From NCBI GenBank assembly GCA_017397655.1, contig JAFQIG010000064.1, positions 1-36,822 on the forward strand: a stretch of 36,822 bases of DNA, in the 5' to 3' direction. The position numbers and the translations under genes are program-made. The notes under the pieces were generated by a model. It saw nothing but the letters and a program-made list of their open reading frames with translations. It did not search any database and had not been told where the DNA came from. Shown here in pieces: positions 23,804-31,806 of this stretch (positions within the stretch are counted from its first letter, which is position 1; the number at the start of each line of letters is the position of its first letter). Source of the stretch: Clostridia bacterium. Its GTDB lineage: Bacteria; Bacillota; Clostridia; Oscillospirales; Acutalibacteraceae.

Positions 23804-24454
23804 ATGGAACAGGATAAAGACGTTGTTTTAAACGAGCAGCAGGAATCGGTCGAAGAGACTGTTGAACAGACCGTCGAAACGGTTGAAGAGGATCAGAGCA
23901 AACCCAAAAACTTTAAAGAAAGAATAGCTTTTTCCGTTTATGATGTTGCATCCATAATCGGTACGGCTATCCTTGCGATTATGCTTGTGTTCACATTCGG
24001 ATTCAGGTTTGTCGGTGTAGTCGGTCCTTCCATGCAGCCGACTCTTTTTGAGAACGACTGGCTTGCGGTTACCGCTACATTAAAGAATCCGGAAGCGGGC
24101 GACATTGTAATTATCACACAGCCCAACGCATTTAACGAACCCATTGTCAAAAGAGTCATCGCAACCGAGGGTCAGACCGTTGATATCAGAGACGGTCATG
24201 TATATCTTGACGGCGAGCTTCTTGTTGAAAAGTATATCAGCCCCGACGTTGTCACACAGCGTGAGGATCTTGACAATTATCCCGTAACGGTGCCTGAAGG
24301 ACAGGTTTTCGTACTCGGCGACAACAGACCTCACTCATCGGACAGCAGATCATCTGCAATCGGTCTTATAGACAATGACTATATTATAGGCAAAGTTTCG
24401 TTCCGTCTTATGCCTTTCGGCAAGTGGGACGTTAATATCGAATACGACTATTAA
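23804..24454 (+). CDS. lepB: Signal peptidase I, second copy
   Basis: A 216-residue type I signal peptidase 13 bp behind the first. A glutamate-rich, valine-spaced cytoplasmic tail (about residues 1-38) precedes the membrane segment (about 47-66). Catalytic Ser76 is in GPSMQPTL, Lys116 in VKRVIA, and box E is GDNRPHSSDSR. The two copies share the core motifs but differ in tail, loop and box sequences, so the duplication is old or came from two lineages. The ATG at 23804 follows AGGAG. Two peptidases may divide substrates, or differ in expression through the unusual TTG start of copy one. Confidence 0.94.
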   Translation: MEQDKDVVLNEQQESVEETVEQTVETVEEDQSKPKNFKERIAFSVYDVASIIGTAILAIMLVFTFGFRFVGVVGPSMQPTLFENDWLAVTATLKNPEAGDIVIITQPNAFNEPIVKRVIATEGQTVDIRDGHVYLDGELLVEKYISPDVVTQREDLDNYPVTVPEGQVFVLGDNRPHSSDSRSSAIGLIDNDYIIGKVSFRLMPFGKWDVNIEYDY

Positions 24455-24472
24455 ACAGGAAGAGAGTTAACA

Positions 24473-25330
24473 ATGAGTCAGAATACAGTGCAATGGTTTC
24501 CGGGTCATATGGCAAAAACTCGCAGACAGATCAAAGAAAGTCTGCCGCTTGTTGATGCCGTTACAGAGCTTCTTGATGCACGTATTCCCATGAGCAGCCG
24601 TAACCCCGAGCTGTCAGAGTTGATAGGAGCAAAGCCGAGAATAGTTCTTCTTAATAAGTGTGATCTTGCCGACGAAAGAGCAACCGAGCAATGGATGCGT
24701 TATTTTGAAAGCACGGGTGCAGGTGTTCTGCCTGTTGACTGCAGAAGCGGTAAAGGACTTTCGGCATATCATTCGCTTGTCAGAAAGGTTCTGGCACAGA
24801 AAATAGAAAGTAACGAAAAAAAGGGGATGTCCGGTAAGGCATTACGTGTTATGGTTGTCGGTATTCCCAATACAGGTAAATCTTCATTTATCAACAGGAT
24901 GTCGGGAAGAAACCGTGCAAAGGTTGCCGATAAACCCGGCGTCACACGTCAGAATCAATGGTTTGCAATAGGCTCGGGAATAGAGCTTCTGGACACACCC
25001 GGTGTTCTGTGGCCTAAGTTTGAGGATCCCGAGGTCGGCGACAAGCTTGCTTTTATCGGTTCGGTCAAGGACGAGATTCTTGACAGCGAGACTATGGCGA
25101 TGAGGCTTATCGAGGTTTTGAAAAAGGATTACAGAAGCAGACTTACCGACAGATACGGCGTTACCGTTGATGAGAATGAAGAAGCGTGGGAAATCCTTGA
25201 AAAAATAGGCAAAAAACGTGGGATGCTCGTTCGTGGCGGAGAGATTGATACAGAGCGTACATCAAACACTCTGCTTGATGAGTACCGTGCAGGCAGGCTC
25301 GGAAGAATTACACTTGAAAGACCCGAGTAG
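24473..25330 (+). CDS. rbgA: Ribosome biogenesis GTPase RbgA (YlqF)
   Basis: A 285-residue circularly permuted GTPase needed for late assembly of the 50S subunit. The G motifs come in the order G4-G1-G3: NKCD at 61-64, GIPNTGKSSF at 130-139 and DTPG at 174-177. The N-terminal WFPGHMAKTRR is a hallmark of the family, and the C-terminal domain binds rRNA. The start follows AGGAAGAGAG. It follows the signal peptidases and is near rplS, in line with the B. subtilis rplS-ylqF-rnhB order. A strong terminator follows it. Confidence 0.96.
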   Translation: MSQNTVQWFPGHMAKTRRQIKESLPLVDAVTELLDARIPMSSRNPELSELIGAKPRIVLLNKCDLADERATEQWMRYFESTGAGVLPVDCRSGKGLSAYHSLVRKVLAQKIESNEKKGMSGKALRVMVVGIPNTGKSSFINRMSGRNRAKVADKPGVTRQNQWFAIGSGIELLDTPGVLWPKFEDPEVGDKLAFIGSVKDEILDSETMAMRLIEVLKKDYRSRLTDRYGVTVDENEEAWEILEKIGKKRGMLVRGGEIDTERTSNTLLDEYRAGRLGRITLERPE

Positions 25331-25338
25331 ATTTTTTT

Positions 25339-25379
25339 AAAAGTTTGAGTCAGAGCTTGCTTTGATTTAAACTTTTTTT
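25339..25379 (+). terminator. Strong intrinsic terminator after rbgA
   Basis: A stem of about 17 bp (AAAAGTTTGAGTCAGAG with CTTTGATTTAAACTTTT, a few G.T pairs) around a CTTG loop, ending in a run of seven T. It lies between rbgA and rnhB and would cut most transcripts from the rplS promoter. Confidence 0.85.
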
Positions 25380-25397
25380 GATTTTGTGAGGTGCATT

Positions 25398-26000
25398 ATG
25401 GAAGCTGTTTGGGAACCTTTTGAAAAAGAGCTTAAGGAACGTGGCTTTACGGCAGTCTGCGGTGTTGACGAAGCAGGCAGAGGTCCTTTGGCGGGACCTG
25501 TATATGCGGCAGCGGTCATTCTTCCCGATGATATCAGGATTGACGGACTCAACGATTCAAAAAAGCTGTCCGAAAAGAAGCGTGAAAAGCTGTTTGATGA
25601 AATATGTGAAAAGGCGGTTTGTTACGCAATAGCATCTGCAAGCGAAAAAGAGATTGACGAAATCAACATTCTGCAAGCAACTTTTCTTGCAATGAGAAGA
25701 GCTGTTGACGCACTACCGATAAAAGCGGATTATGTTCTTGTAGACGGTAACCGATTACCGCCTCTGGAGCAGGACGGTGATACGGTAATCAAGGGTGATG
25801 CGGTGTGTATGAGCATTGCGGCAGCTTCGATTCTTGCAAAGGTGAGCAGGGACAGGTTTATGACAGAGCTAGACAAACAGTATCCCGAGTATTGTTTTTT
25901 GCAGCATAAAGGCTACGGCACCAAGCTTCATTACGAAAAACTCAACGAGTTTGGCATTTCACCCGTACACAGAAAAACTTTTTTAAAGAAAATGCACTGA
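25398..26000 (+). CDS. rnhB: Ribonuclease HII
   Basis: A 200-residue enzyme that cleaves the RNA strand of RNA-DNA hybrids and removes misinserted ribonucleotides. The catalytic motif CGVDEAGRGPLAGPV places Asp24 and Glu25 at the active site; D116 in LVDGN and the KGD..SIAAASILAKVSRD block (about 132-152) complete it. I chose ATG 25398 after GAGGTG; an in-frame GTG at 25386 would overlap that site. The usual link to rbgA is kept in order but separated by a terminator, so rnhB may depend on read-through. Confidence 0.95.
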   Translation: MEAVWEPFEKELKERGFTAVCGVDEAGRGPLAGPVYAAAVILPDDIRIDGLNDSKKLSEKKREKLFDEICEKAVCYAIASASEKEIDEINILQATFLAMRRAVDALPIKADYVLVDGNRLPPLEQDGDTVIKGDAVCMSIAAASILAKVSRDRFMTELDKQYPEYCFLQHKGYGTKLHYEKLNEFGISPVHRKTFLKKMH

Positions 26001-26006
26001 TTTTAC

Positions 26007-26035
26007 TTTAAAAATTAATTAATATATGATATAAT
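26007..26035 (+). promoter_or_regulatory. Possible promoter of thrC
   Basis: A perfect TATAAT (26030-26035) lies 17 bp after TTTAAA (26007-26012), a 4-of-6 match to the -35 consensus, just past the rnhB stop. The region is very A+T-rich, so chance is a concern. Confidence 0.45.
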
Positions 26036-26068
26036 ATTTTTTATAGTTTTCCGAAAGGATGGTCAAGG

Positions 26069-27559
26069 ATGTTATACACAAGCACAAGAGATAAGAGTAT
26101 CAGAGTGACATCTTCCGAAGCGATCACAAGAGGTATCTCGGCAGAGGGCGGATTATTTGTTCCCGAACAGATCCCGTCATTGTCAAAAGAGGATATCGAA
26201 AGACTTTCAAAGCTTGATTACAGAGGAAGAGCAAAAGAAGTTTTAAGTCTGTATCTGACAGATTTTACAAAAGAAGAGATTGATTCATGCGTTGACGGAG
26301 CATACGCAGACGGAAAGTTCAGCAGCAGCGAAACAGCACCTTTAGTCGCTCTTTCCGACGGAACACAGATTCTTGAACTGTGGAGAGGTCCCACCTGTGC
26401 ATTCAAGGATATGGCACTTCAGCTTTTGCCGTATCTTCTTACCGTTTCTGCGGGCAAGACGGCAAACGGTAAACAGATCGTTATTCTTGTTGCAACATCG
26501 GGCGATACAGGTAAAGCCGCACTTGAAGGCTTTAAGGATGTTCCGAATACAAAGATTATGGTGTTTTATCCGAGCGACGGTGTAAGCCCCATGCAGAAGC
26601 TTCAGATGGCTACACAGGAAGGCGGCAATGTTGCTGTCTGCGCTATCGAAGGTAACTTTGACGATGCACAAAGCGGTGTTAAAAAGATCTTTACGGATCC
26701 CGCAGTAGCTGCAAAGCTTGCTGAAAAGAATATGATGTTCTCATCGGCAAACTCAATCAACTGGGGCAGACTTGTTCCGCAGGTTGTATATTATGTTTCG
26801 GCATACTGCGATCTTATTGCAAAGGGCGTCGTCAGAAACGGTGACAGCATCAACGTAACGGTTCCGACAGGTAACTTCGGCAATATCCTTGCCGCATATT
26901 ATGCAAAGATGATGGGAGTTCCGATCAAGACTCTTATCTGTGCATCAAACAAGAATAAGGTTCTGACGGACTTTATCGAAACAGGCGTTTATGACAGAAG
27001 ACGTGATTTTTACTGCACATCTTCACCGTCAATGGATATTCTTATTTCCAGCAACCTTGAGCGTCTTCTTTTCCTTATGTCGGGAATGGATGATGTAAAA
27101 ACTGCAGGCTGGATGAAAGAGCTGTCCGAGAACGGTGTTTATGATATCGGAAGCGAAATGCTCGGAAAGATCAAAGCACTCTTCTGCGGCGGTTACTGTG
27201 ACGAAGAAGAGACAAAGTCTCTTATTGCCGAGGTCTTTTCGAGAGATAACTATCTTTGCGATACTCATACTGCAGTCGGTGTAAAGGTATACAATAACTA
27301 TAAAGAAGCAACAGGTGACGCTACACCTACCGTAGTGGCATCAACGGCAAGTCCCTACAAATTCTCAAAGAGCGTTCTTGAAGCAGTTTCGCCCGACGAA
27401 AATCTCAATGATGAATTCGATATGGTCGAAAGACTTCACGAAATAACGGGATTTGAGTGTCCCGAGCAGTTGCTTTCACTTCGCAGCAAGAGTGTACGCT
27501 TCCGCGAATGCTGCAAGCGTGACGAAATGGAAGAAGCAATGCTTAAAATAATGCTTTGA
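26069..27559 (+). CDS. thrC: Threonine synthase
   Basis: A 496-residue pyridoxal-phosphate enzyme that turns O-phosphohomoserine into threonine and phosphate. Length and pattern match the long threonine synthase class: RVTSSEAITRGISAEGGLFVPE at the start, PLP lysine K113 in CAFKDMALQLLP, the phosphate-binding ATSGDTGKAALEGF near 146-159, and VPTGNFGNILAAYYAKMMG near 270-288. The start follows AAAGG. No other threonine gene is in the window. The next gene starts 19 bp downstream, with no terminator between. Confidence 0.96.
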   Translation: MLYTSTRDKSIRVTSSEAITRGISAEGGLFVPEQIPSLSKEDIERLSKLDYRGRAKEVLSLYLTDFTKEEIDSCVDGAYADGKFSSSETAPLVALSDGTQILELWRGPTCAFKDMALQLLPYLLTVSAGKTANGKQIVILVATSGDTGKAALEGFKDVPNTKIMVFYPSDGVSPMQKLQMATQEGGNVAVCAIEGNFDDAQSGVKKIFTDPAVAAKLAEKNMMFSSANSINWGRLVPQVVYYVSAYCDLIAKGVVRNGDSINVTVPTGNFGNILAAYYAKMMGVPIKTLICASNKNKVLTDFIETGVYDRRRDFYCTSSPSMDILISSNLERLLFLMSGMDDVKTAGWMKELSENGVYDIGSEMLGKIKALFCGGYCDEEETKSLIAEVFSRDNYLCDTHTAVGVKVYNNYKEATGDATPTVVASTASPYKFSKSVLEAVSPDENLNDEFDMVERLHEITGFECPEQLLSLRSKSVRFRECCKRDEMEEAMLKIML

Positions 27560-27578
27560 TTCGAGGGGGATGACCGAC

Positions 27579-28274
27579 GTGTCGCTTTTTGTTATAGCGG
27601 ATACGCATCTTTCCTTCGGTACCAACAAGCCGATGGATATTTTCGGCGGATGGCAGAACTTTGAAGAAAGACTTTCCGATAACTGGAAAAGAATCATAAC
27701 GGACGATGATACGGTTGTGATACCGGGCGATATATCGTGGGGTATGGATCTTGACGAATCGTATGAGGATTTCCGGTTTTTGCACGAGCTGCCGGGAAGA
27801 AAAATACTGATGAAGGGCAACCACGACTATTGGTGGGCAACCAAAACGAAGTCCGAAAATTTCTTCAAAGAAAAAGGTTTGGACAGTCTGAGCATCCTGT
27901 TCAACAACGCTTACGAGGTCGGCGACTTTGCCGTCTGCGGCACAAGAGGCTGGGTGCAGGATTGCTGCAAGGATGAGGATAAAAAGGTTCTCGCAAGAGA
28001 AGCAGGCAGACTGCGGATGTCCGCACTTGAAGCTCGCAAAACAGGCAAAGAGCCGATAGCGTTTCTTCATTATCCTCCTGTTGACGGTACGGGCGAGTGG
28101 TGTAAAGAGATTTTTGATGTTCTTAAGGAAATGGAAATCCGCCGTGTGTACTACGGTCACTTGCACGGAATATCGTGTAATAATGCCTTCAACGGAGAAA
28201 AAGACGGTATACATATGTCACTGATATCTGCCGATTACCTTAAATTCTGTCCCAAGTTGGCAGAAAAGTATTGA
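27579..28274 (+). CDS. Calcineurin-like metallophosphoesterase
   Basis: A 231-residue dimetal phosphoesterase. All core motifs are visible: ADTHLSFG near residues 6-13 (D-x-H), GDISWG near 50 (GD), KGNHDYWW near 80 (GNHD), FLHYPP and YGHLHG (H-x and GHxH). The family acts on nucleotides, phosphoproteins or other phosphate esters, and the substrate is unknown; this clostridial subgroup normally begins right at the first strand. I therefore chose GTG 27579, 8 bases after GAGGGGGA. An ATG at 27570 abuts the ribosome binding site and is less likely. It is probably co-transcribed with thrC. Confidence 0.87.
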   Translation: MSLFVIADTHLSFGTNKPMDIFGGWQNFEERLSDNWKRIITDDDTVVIPGDISWGMDLDESYEDFRFLHELPGRKILMKGNHDYWWATKTKSENFFKEKGLDSLSILFNNAYEVGDFAVCGTRGWVQDCCKDEDKKVLAREAGRLRMSALEARKTGKEPIAFLHYPPVDGTGEWCKEIFDVLKEMEIRRVYYGHLHGISCNNAFNGEKDGIHMSLISADYLKFCPKLAEKY

Positions 28275-28300
28275 TATTTATATAAAAATTATCTTATAAT
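28271..28300 (+). promoter_or_regulatory. Probable promoter of tig
   Basis: TTGATA (28271-28276), an 18-bp spacer and TATAAT (28295-28300) overlap the stop codon of the metallophosphoesterase. A second TATAAT at 28335-28340 has no good -35 box. A short hairpin CGGCA/TGCCG (28360-28372) lies in the leader. Confidence 0.5.
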
Positions 28301-28402
28301 TCTTTAAAAGATAAAAACATAATTGTTTTTCTGTTATAATTATACGAATTATTAAACTGCGGCATTTTGCCGTGGACTTGTATTTGAAAGGAACTGGTCA
28401 AA

Positions 28403-29722
28403 ATGAGTTTGAAATCTTGTGAAAAAATCGAAACCAACGTTTGCGAGCTTGCAGTATCTATCAGCGGCGAAGCTTTTGAAGCAGCTATCAATAAGGTATA
28501 CAACAAGCAGAAGAGCAAGATCACTGTCCCCGGCTTCCGCAAGGGCAAGGCTACAAGACAGATGATCGAGACAATCTACGGCAAGGGCGTATTTTATGAT
28601 GACGCACTTGAGATGCTCTATCCCGAAGCAGTCGATGAGGCTATCAAAGAAGCAGGCATCGATGCAGTTGATGTTCCCTACGATGTAGATATCAAGGAAA
28701 TCGGTGCAAACGGTGTTGAGCTTACAATGAAGGTTACAACAAAGCCCGAAATCACTGTTAAGAACTATAAGGGTCTTGAGGCATGCAAGCACGCTGTTGA
28801 AGTAACAGACGAAGAAGTTGATGCAGAGATCGAAAGACTCAGAGACAGAAACGCAACCATCGCTACTGTTGAAGACAGAGAAGCAAAGATGGGCGACACA
28901 GCATCTATTGATTATGACGGTTCCGTTGACGGTGTACCTTTTGACGGTGGCAAGGGTTCTCACGATCTTGTTCTCGGTTCAGGTTCCTTTATTCCCGGAT
29001 TTGAAGAGCAGGTTGCAGGTCATAAGACAGGCGAAGAGTTCGACGTTAACGTAACATTCCCCGAAGAATATCATGCAGAAGAGCTTTGCGGCAAAGCAGC
29101 TGTCTTTAAGTGCAAGATCAACGAGATCAAGGAAAAGATCCTTCCCGAGCTTGATGACGAGTTTGCAAAGGATGTCAGCGAAGATGCAGAAACTCTTGAC
29201 GATCTCAAGAAGGGTATCAAGGAGGATATGCTTAAGCATAAGCAGAGCCATGCAGATGCAGACTTTGAACAGGAGCTTCTTGTTAAGCTTGCTGCAGAAG
29301 TAGAGGGTGAAATCCCCGAGGTTATGTTCGCAAAGAAAGCAGAAGAGAACAAGGAAAACTTTGCACGCAGAATCAGCCAGCAGGGCATCGAGCTTGATAT
29401 GTACCTTATGTACATGGGCATCGAAAAAGAGCGCTTTGATGCTGATATGAGAGAGCAGGCTGAACAGCAGGTTAAGGTTCGCCTTGCACTTGAAAAGATT
29501 GCTGCTGACGAAAATATCGAAGTATCCGATGAAGACGTTGATGCAGAATACAACAAGCTCGCTGAAATGTACGGTGTATCCGCAGATGCAGTCAAGGGCT
29601 TCTTCTCTGCAGAATCTCTCAAGGGCGATATCCTTTGCGAAAAGGCTATCAACGTAATCAAGGATAACGCAGTTATCTGTGAGCATCATCATGAAGAGGC
29701 TGCAGAAGAAGCTGCTGAATAA
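28403..29722 (+). CDS. tig: Trigger factor, ribosome-bound chaperone
   Basis: A 439-residue chaperone that binds the ribosome exit tunnel and has peptidyl-prolyl isomerase activity. The N-terminal ribosome-binding domain carries the signature VPGFRKGKATRQMIE. The FKBP-type domain lies at about 160-245 (GDTASIDYDGSVDG, FIPGFEEQVAGH), followed by a long helical C-terminal domain and a histidine/glutamate-rich tail (EHHHEEAAEEAAE), which could bind metal. Length is normal. It is followed by clpP, clpX and lon, the conserved Firmicute quality-control cluster. Confidence 0.96.
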   Translation: MSLKSCEKIETNVCELAVSISGEAFEAAINKVYNKQKSKITVPGFRKGKATRQMIETIYGKGVFYDDALEMLYPEAVDEAIKEAGIDAVDVPYDVDIKEIGANGVELTMKVTTKPEITVKNYKGLEACKHAVEVTDEEVDAEIERLRDRNATIATVEDREAKMGDTASIDYDGSVDGVPFDGGKGSHDLVLGSGSFIPGFEEQVAGHKTGEEFDVNVTFPEEYHAEELCGKAAVFKCKINEIKEKILPELDDEFAKDVSEDAETLDDLKKGIKEDMLKHKQSHADADFEQELLVKLAAEVEGEIPEVMFAKKAEENKENFARRISQQGIELDMYLMYMGIEKERFDADMREQAEQQVKVRLALEKIAADENIEVSDEDVDAEYNKLAEMYGVSADAVKGFFSAESLKGDILCEKAINVIKDNAVICEHHHEEAAEEAAE

Positions 29723-29735
29723 TTCCGTAAAACGG

Positions 29736-29763
29736 CGTCAATAATAATTTGACGAAATTTTTC
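29736..29763 (+). terminator. Weak hairpin between tig and clpP
   Basis: CGTCAA (29736-29741) and TTGACG (29749-29754) form a 6-bp stem followed by AAATTTTTC. It could be a weak terminator or attenuator that lowers clpP relative to tig. Stem strength is modest, so the call is tentative. Confidence 0.4.
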
Positions 29764-29795
29764 ATAAATATTTCGCATAAAAGGAGGTACAGTAA

Positions 29796-30377
29796 ATGGC
29801 GTTAGTACCGTATGTAATTGAACAGACAAACAGAGGAGAGCGTTCGTACGATATTTTTTCACGACTTCTCAGCGACAGAATTATCGTGCTTTCCGACGAA
29901 GTGAACGATGCAACGGCAAGCATTGTCGTAGCACAGCTTTTATTCCTTGAGGGACAGGATCCCGAAAAAGACATCAGCCTGTATATCAACAGCCCCGGCG
30001 GTTCCGTAACTGCAGGTATGGCGATATACGACACTATGCAATATGTTAAGTGTGACGTATCTACAATCTGTATGGGTATGGCGGCTTCGATGGGTGCATT
30101 CCTTCTGTCATCGGGCGCAAAGGGAAAGCGTATCGCTTTACCTAACAGCGAGATTATGATTCACCAGCCCTTAGGCGGTGCAAGAGGTCAGGCTACCGAG
30201 ATCAAAATCGTTGCCGATCACATTCTCAGAACGAGAGATAAGCTCAACAGGATTCTTTCCGAAAATACAGGAAAGCCTATTGAAGAGATTGCACGTGATA
30301 CCGAAAGAGATAATTATCTTACGGCTGAAGAAGCGTGTGCTTACGGCCTTGTTGACAAGGTTCTGTATAAAAGATAA
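29796..30377 (+). CDS. clpP: ATP-dependent Clp protease proteolytic subunit
   Basis: A 193-residue serine peptidase that forms the double-ring chamber used with ClpX or ClpC. The catalytic triad is complete: Ser98 in MAASMGA, His123 in IMIHQPLGG and Asp172 in ERDNYL. The N-terminal loop [21 protein letters not shown].. is typical. It follows AAGGAGG and lies 27 bp before clpX, its ATPase partner. I see no CtsR or CIRCE operator upstream. Confidence 0.97.
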   Translation: MALVPYVIEQTNRGERSYDIFSRLLSDRIIVLSDEVNDATASIVVAQLLFLEGQDPEKDISLYINSPGGSVTAGMAIYDTMQYVKCDVSTICMGMAASMGAFLLSSGAKGKRIALPNSEIMIHQPLGGARGQATEIKIVADHILRTRDKLNRILSENTGKPIEEIARDTERDNYLTAEEACAYGLVDKVLYKR

Positions 30378-30404
30378 ATTTCCGTCATATTAAGGAGATA
30401 TCTC

Positions 30405-31724
30405 ATGCCAAGAGATGACGAAAGATACGAAAAGAATGTCTGTTGTTCGTTTTGTCATAAACGACAGGGTCAGGTGGAAAAGCTCATCGCAGGACCCGGT
30501 GTTTATATCTGTAACGAATGTGTAGAGCTTTGTGAAGCTATTATTGAAGAGGATGATTCCTTCGGTACACGAAAGGAACGGGAGTTCAGTAAAGAGGTTT
30601 CCGAGCTTTTGAAGCCTGCCGAGATCAAGGCTCAGCTTGACGAATATGTCATCGGTCAGGAAAAGGCAAAGCTTACTCTCAGCGTTGCCGTATACAATCA
30701 TTACAAACGAATTATCGCAGGCACACACAACGATGTAGAGATCCAGAAGAGCAATGTTCTTCTTATGGGACCTACGGGTGTCGGCAAAACAATGCTTGCT
30801 CAGACGCTTGCAAAGATACTTGACGTTCCCTTTGCAATAGCGGATGCCACGACATTGACCGAAGCGGGCTATGTCGGCGAAGATGTCGAGAATATTCTGC
30901 TTCGCCTTATTCAGGCAGCTGACTTCGATATCGAAAAGGCAGAGCGTGGAATCATCTACGTTGACGAAATTGACAAGATCTCAAGAAAATCCGAAAATGC
31001 CTCCATCACACGTGATGTCAGCGGTGAGGGCGTGCAGCAGGCACTTCTCAAAATTATTGAGGGCACAGTTGCAAACGTACCGCCTCAGGGTGGCAGAAAG
31101 CATCCTCAGCAGGAGTTTATCCAGATAGACACATCCAACATTCTGTTTATCTGCGGTGGTGCTTTTGACGGAATCGAAAAGATCATCGAAAAGAGAATAG
31201 GCGGCTCGGCACTCGGCTTTGGTGCCGAGATCAGAGCCAAAAAAGAATACAGTCAGGCAGAGCTGTTGCCGAAGATTATTCAACAGGACGTTGTAAAGTT
31301 CGGTCTTATCCCCGAACTTGTCGGCAGATTACCTGTCATAACAACACTTGACGAGCTTGACAGAGATGCTTTGATCAGAGTACTGACTGAACCTAAAAAT
31401 TCTATTTTAAAGCAATATCAGGCATTGTTCGATATTGACGGAGTAGAACTTCAGTTCGAGCAGGCTGCGCTTGAGGCAGTAGCGGACAAAACGCTTGAAA
31501 AGAAAACGGGAGCCAGAGGACTGCGTTCCATAATGGAGGATGTCCTTATGCCCGTAATGTATACGGTACCGTCTGACGAGACGGTCAGCCTTGTATGCAT
31601 CACGGCACCGTGCATAACTGATGATGCCGTGCCGATTATCGAGCGTGACCCGTCACGAAAAGAGCTCAGAAAAGCAGAAAAAGCTTCTGCTCCCAAAATG
31701 AAGCAAAAGAATCCTGCTTCATAA
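30405..31724 (+). CDS. clpX: Clp protease ATPase subunit ClpX
   Basis: A 439-residue AAA+ unfoldase. The N-terminal zinc-binding domain has C14-x2-C17 and C36-x2-C39. The Walker A motif is GPTGVGKT (122-129), pore loop GYVGED (155-160), and Walker B IIYVDEID (183-190). The ClpP-docking tripeptide is L270-G271-F272 in SALGFGAE, a common variant of IGF. The C-terminal tail is lysine-rich. The start follows AAGGAG. Confidence 0.97.
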   Translation: MPRDDERYEKNVCCSFCHKRQGQVEKLIAGPGVYICNECVELCEAIIEEDDSFGTRKEREFSKEVSELLKPAEIKAQLDEYVIGQEKAKLTLSVAVYNHYKRIIAGTHNDVEIQKSNVLLMGPTGVGKTMLAQTLAKILDVPFAIADATTLTEAGYVGEDVENILLRLIQAADFDIEKAERGIIYVDEIDKISRKSENASITRDVSGEGVQQALLKIIEGTVANVPPQGGRKHPQQEFIQIDTSNILFICGGAFDGIEKIIEKRIGGSALGFGAEIRAKKEYSQAELLPKIIQQDVVKFGLIPELVGRLPVITTLDELDRDALIRVLTEPKNSILKQYQALFDIDGVELQFEQAALEAVADKTLEKKTGARGLRSIMEDVLMPVMYTVPSDETVSLVCITAPCITDDAVPIIERDPSRKELRKAEKASAPKMKQKNPAS

Positions 31725-31759
31725 AGGGCAGAGTCAATCAATAATATTGCAGAGGATTG

Positions 31760-31795
31760 AAGGGGTGCATATTCTTTTTTGAATGTGCATCCCTT
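31760..31795 (+). promoter_or_regulatory. 15-bp leader hairpin upstream of lon
   Basis: Arms 31760-31774 and 31781-31795 pair along all 15 positions (13 Watson-Crick, two G.T) around a loop of six T. The left arm contains AAGGGG, the only ribosome-binding-site-like element near lon; it is paired with CCCTT. No T-run follows on either strand, so it is not an ordinary terminator. It may control lon translation or mRNA processing. Confidence 0.6.
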
Positions 31796-31806
31796 GTGTG
31801 AATACT

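Noticed and set aside
29723-29795. CtsR or CIRCE heat-shock operator before clpP
   Set aside because: No tandem GGTCAAA heptads or TTAGCACTC inverted repeat is present; a lone GGTCAAA before tig overlaps its start region and is probably chance.
31760-31795. The lon leader hairpin as a clpX terminator
   Set aside because: The stem is strong, but no T-run follows it on either strand; the six T residues are in the loop.
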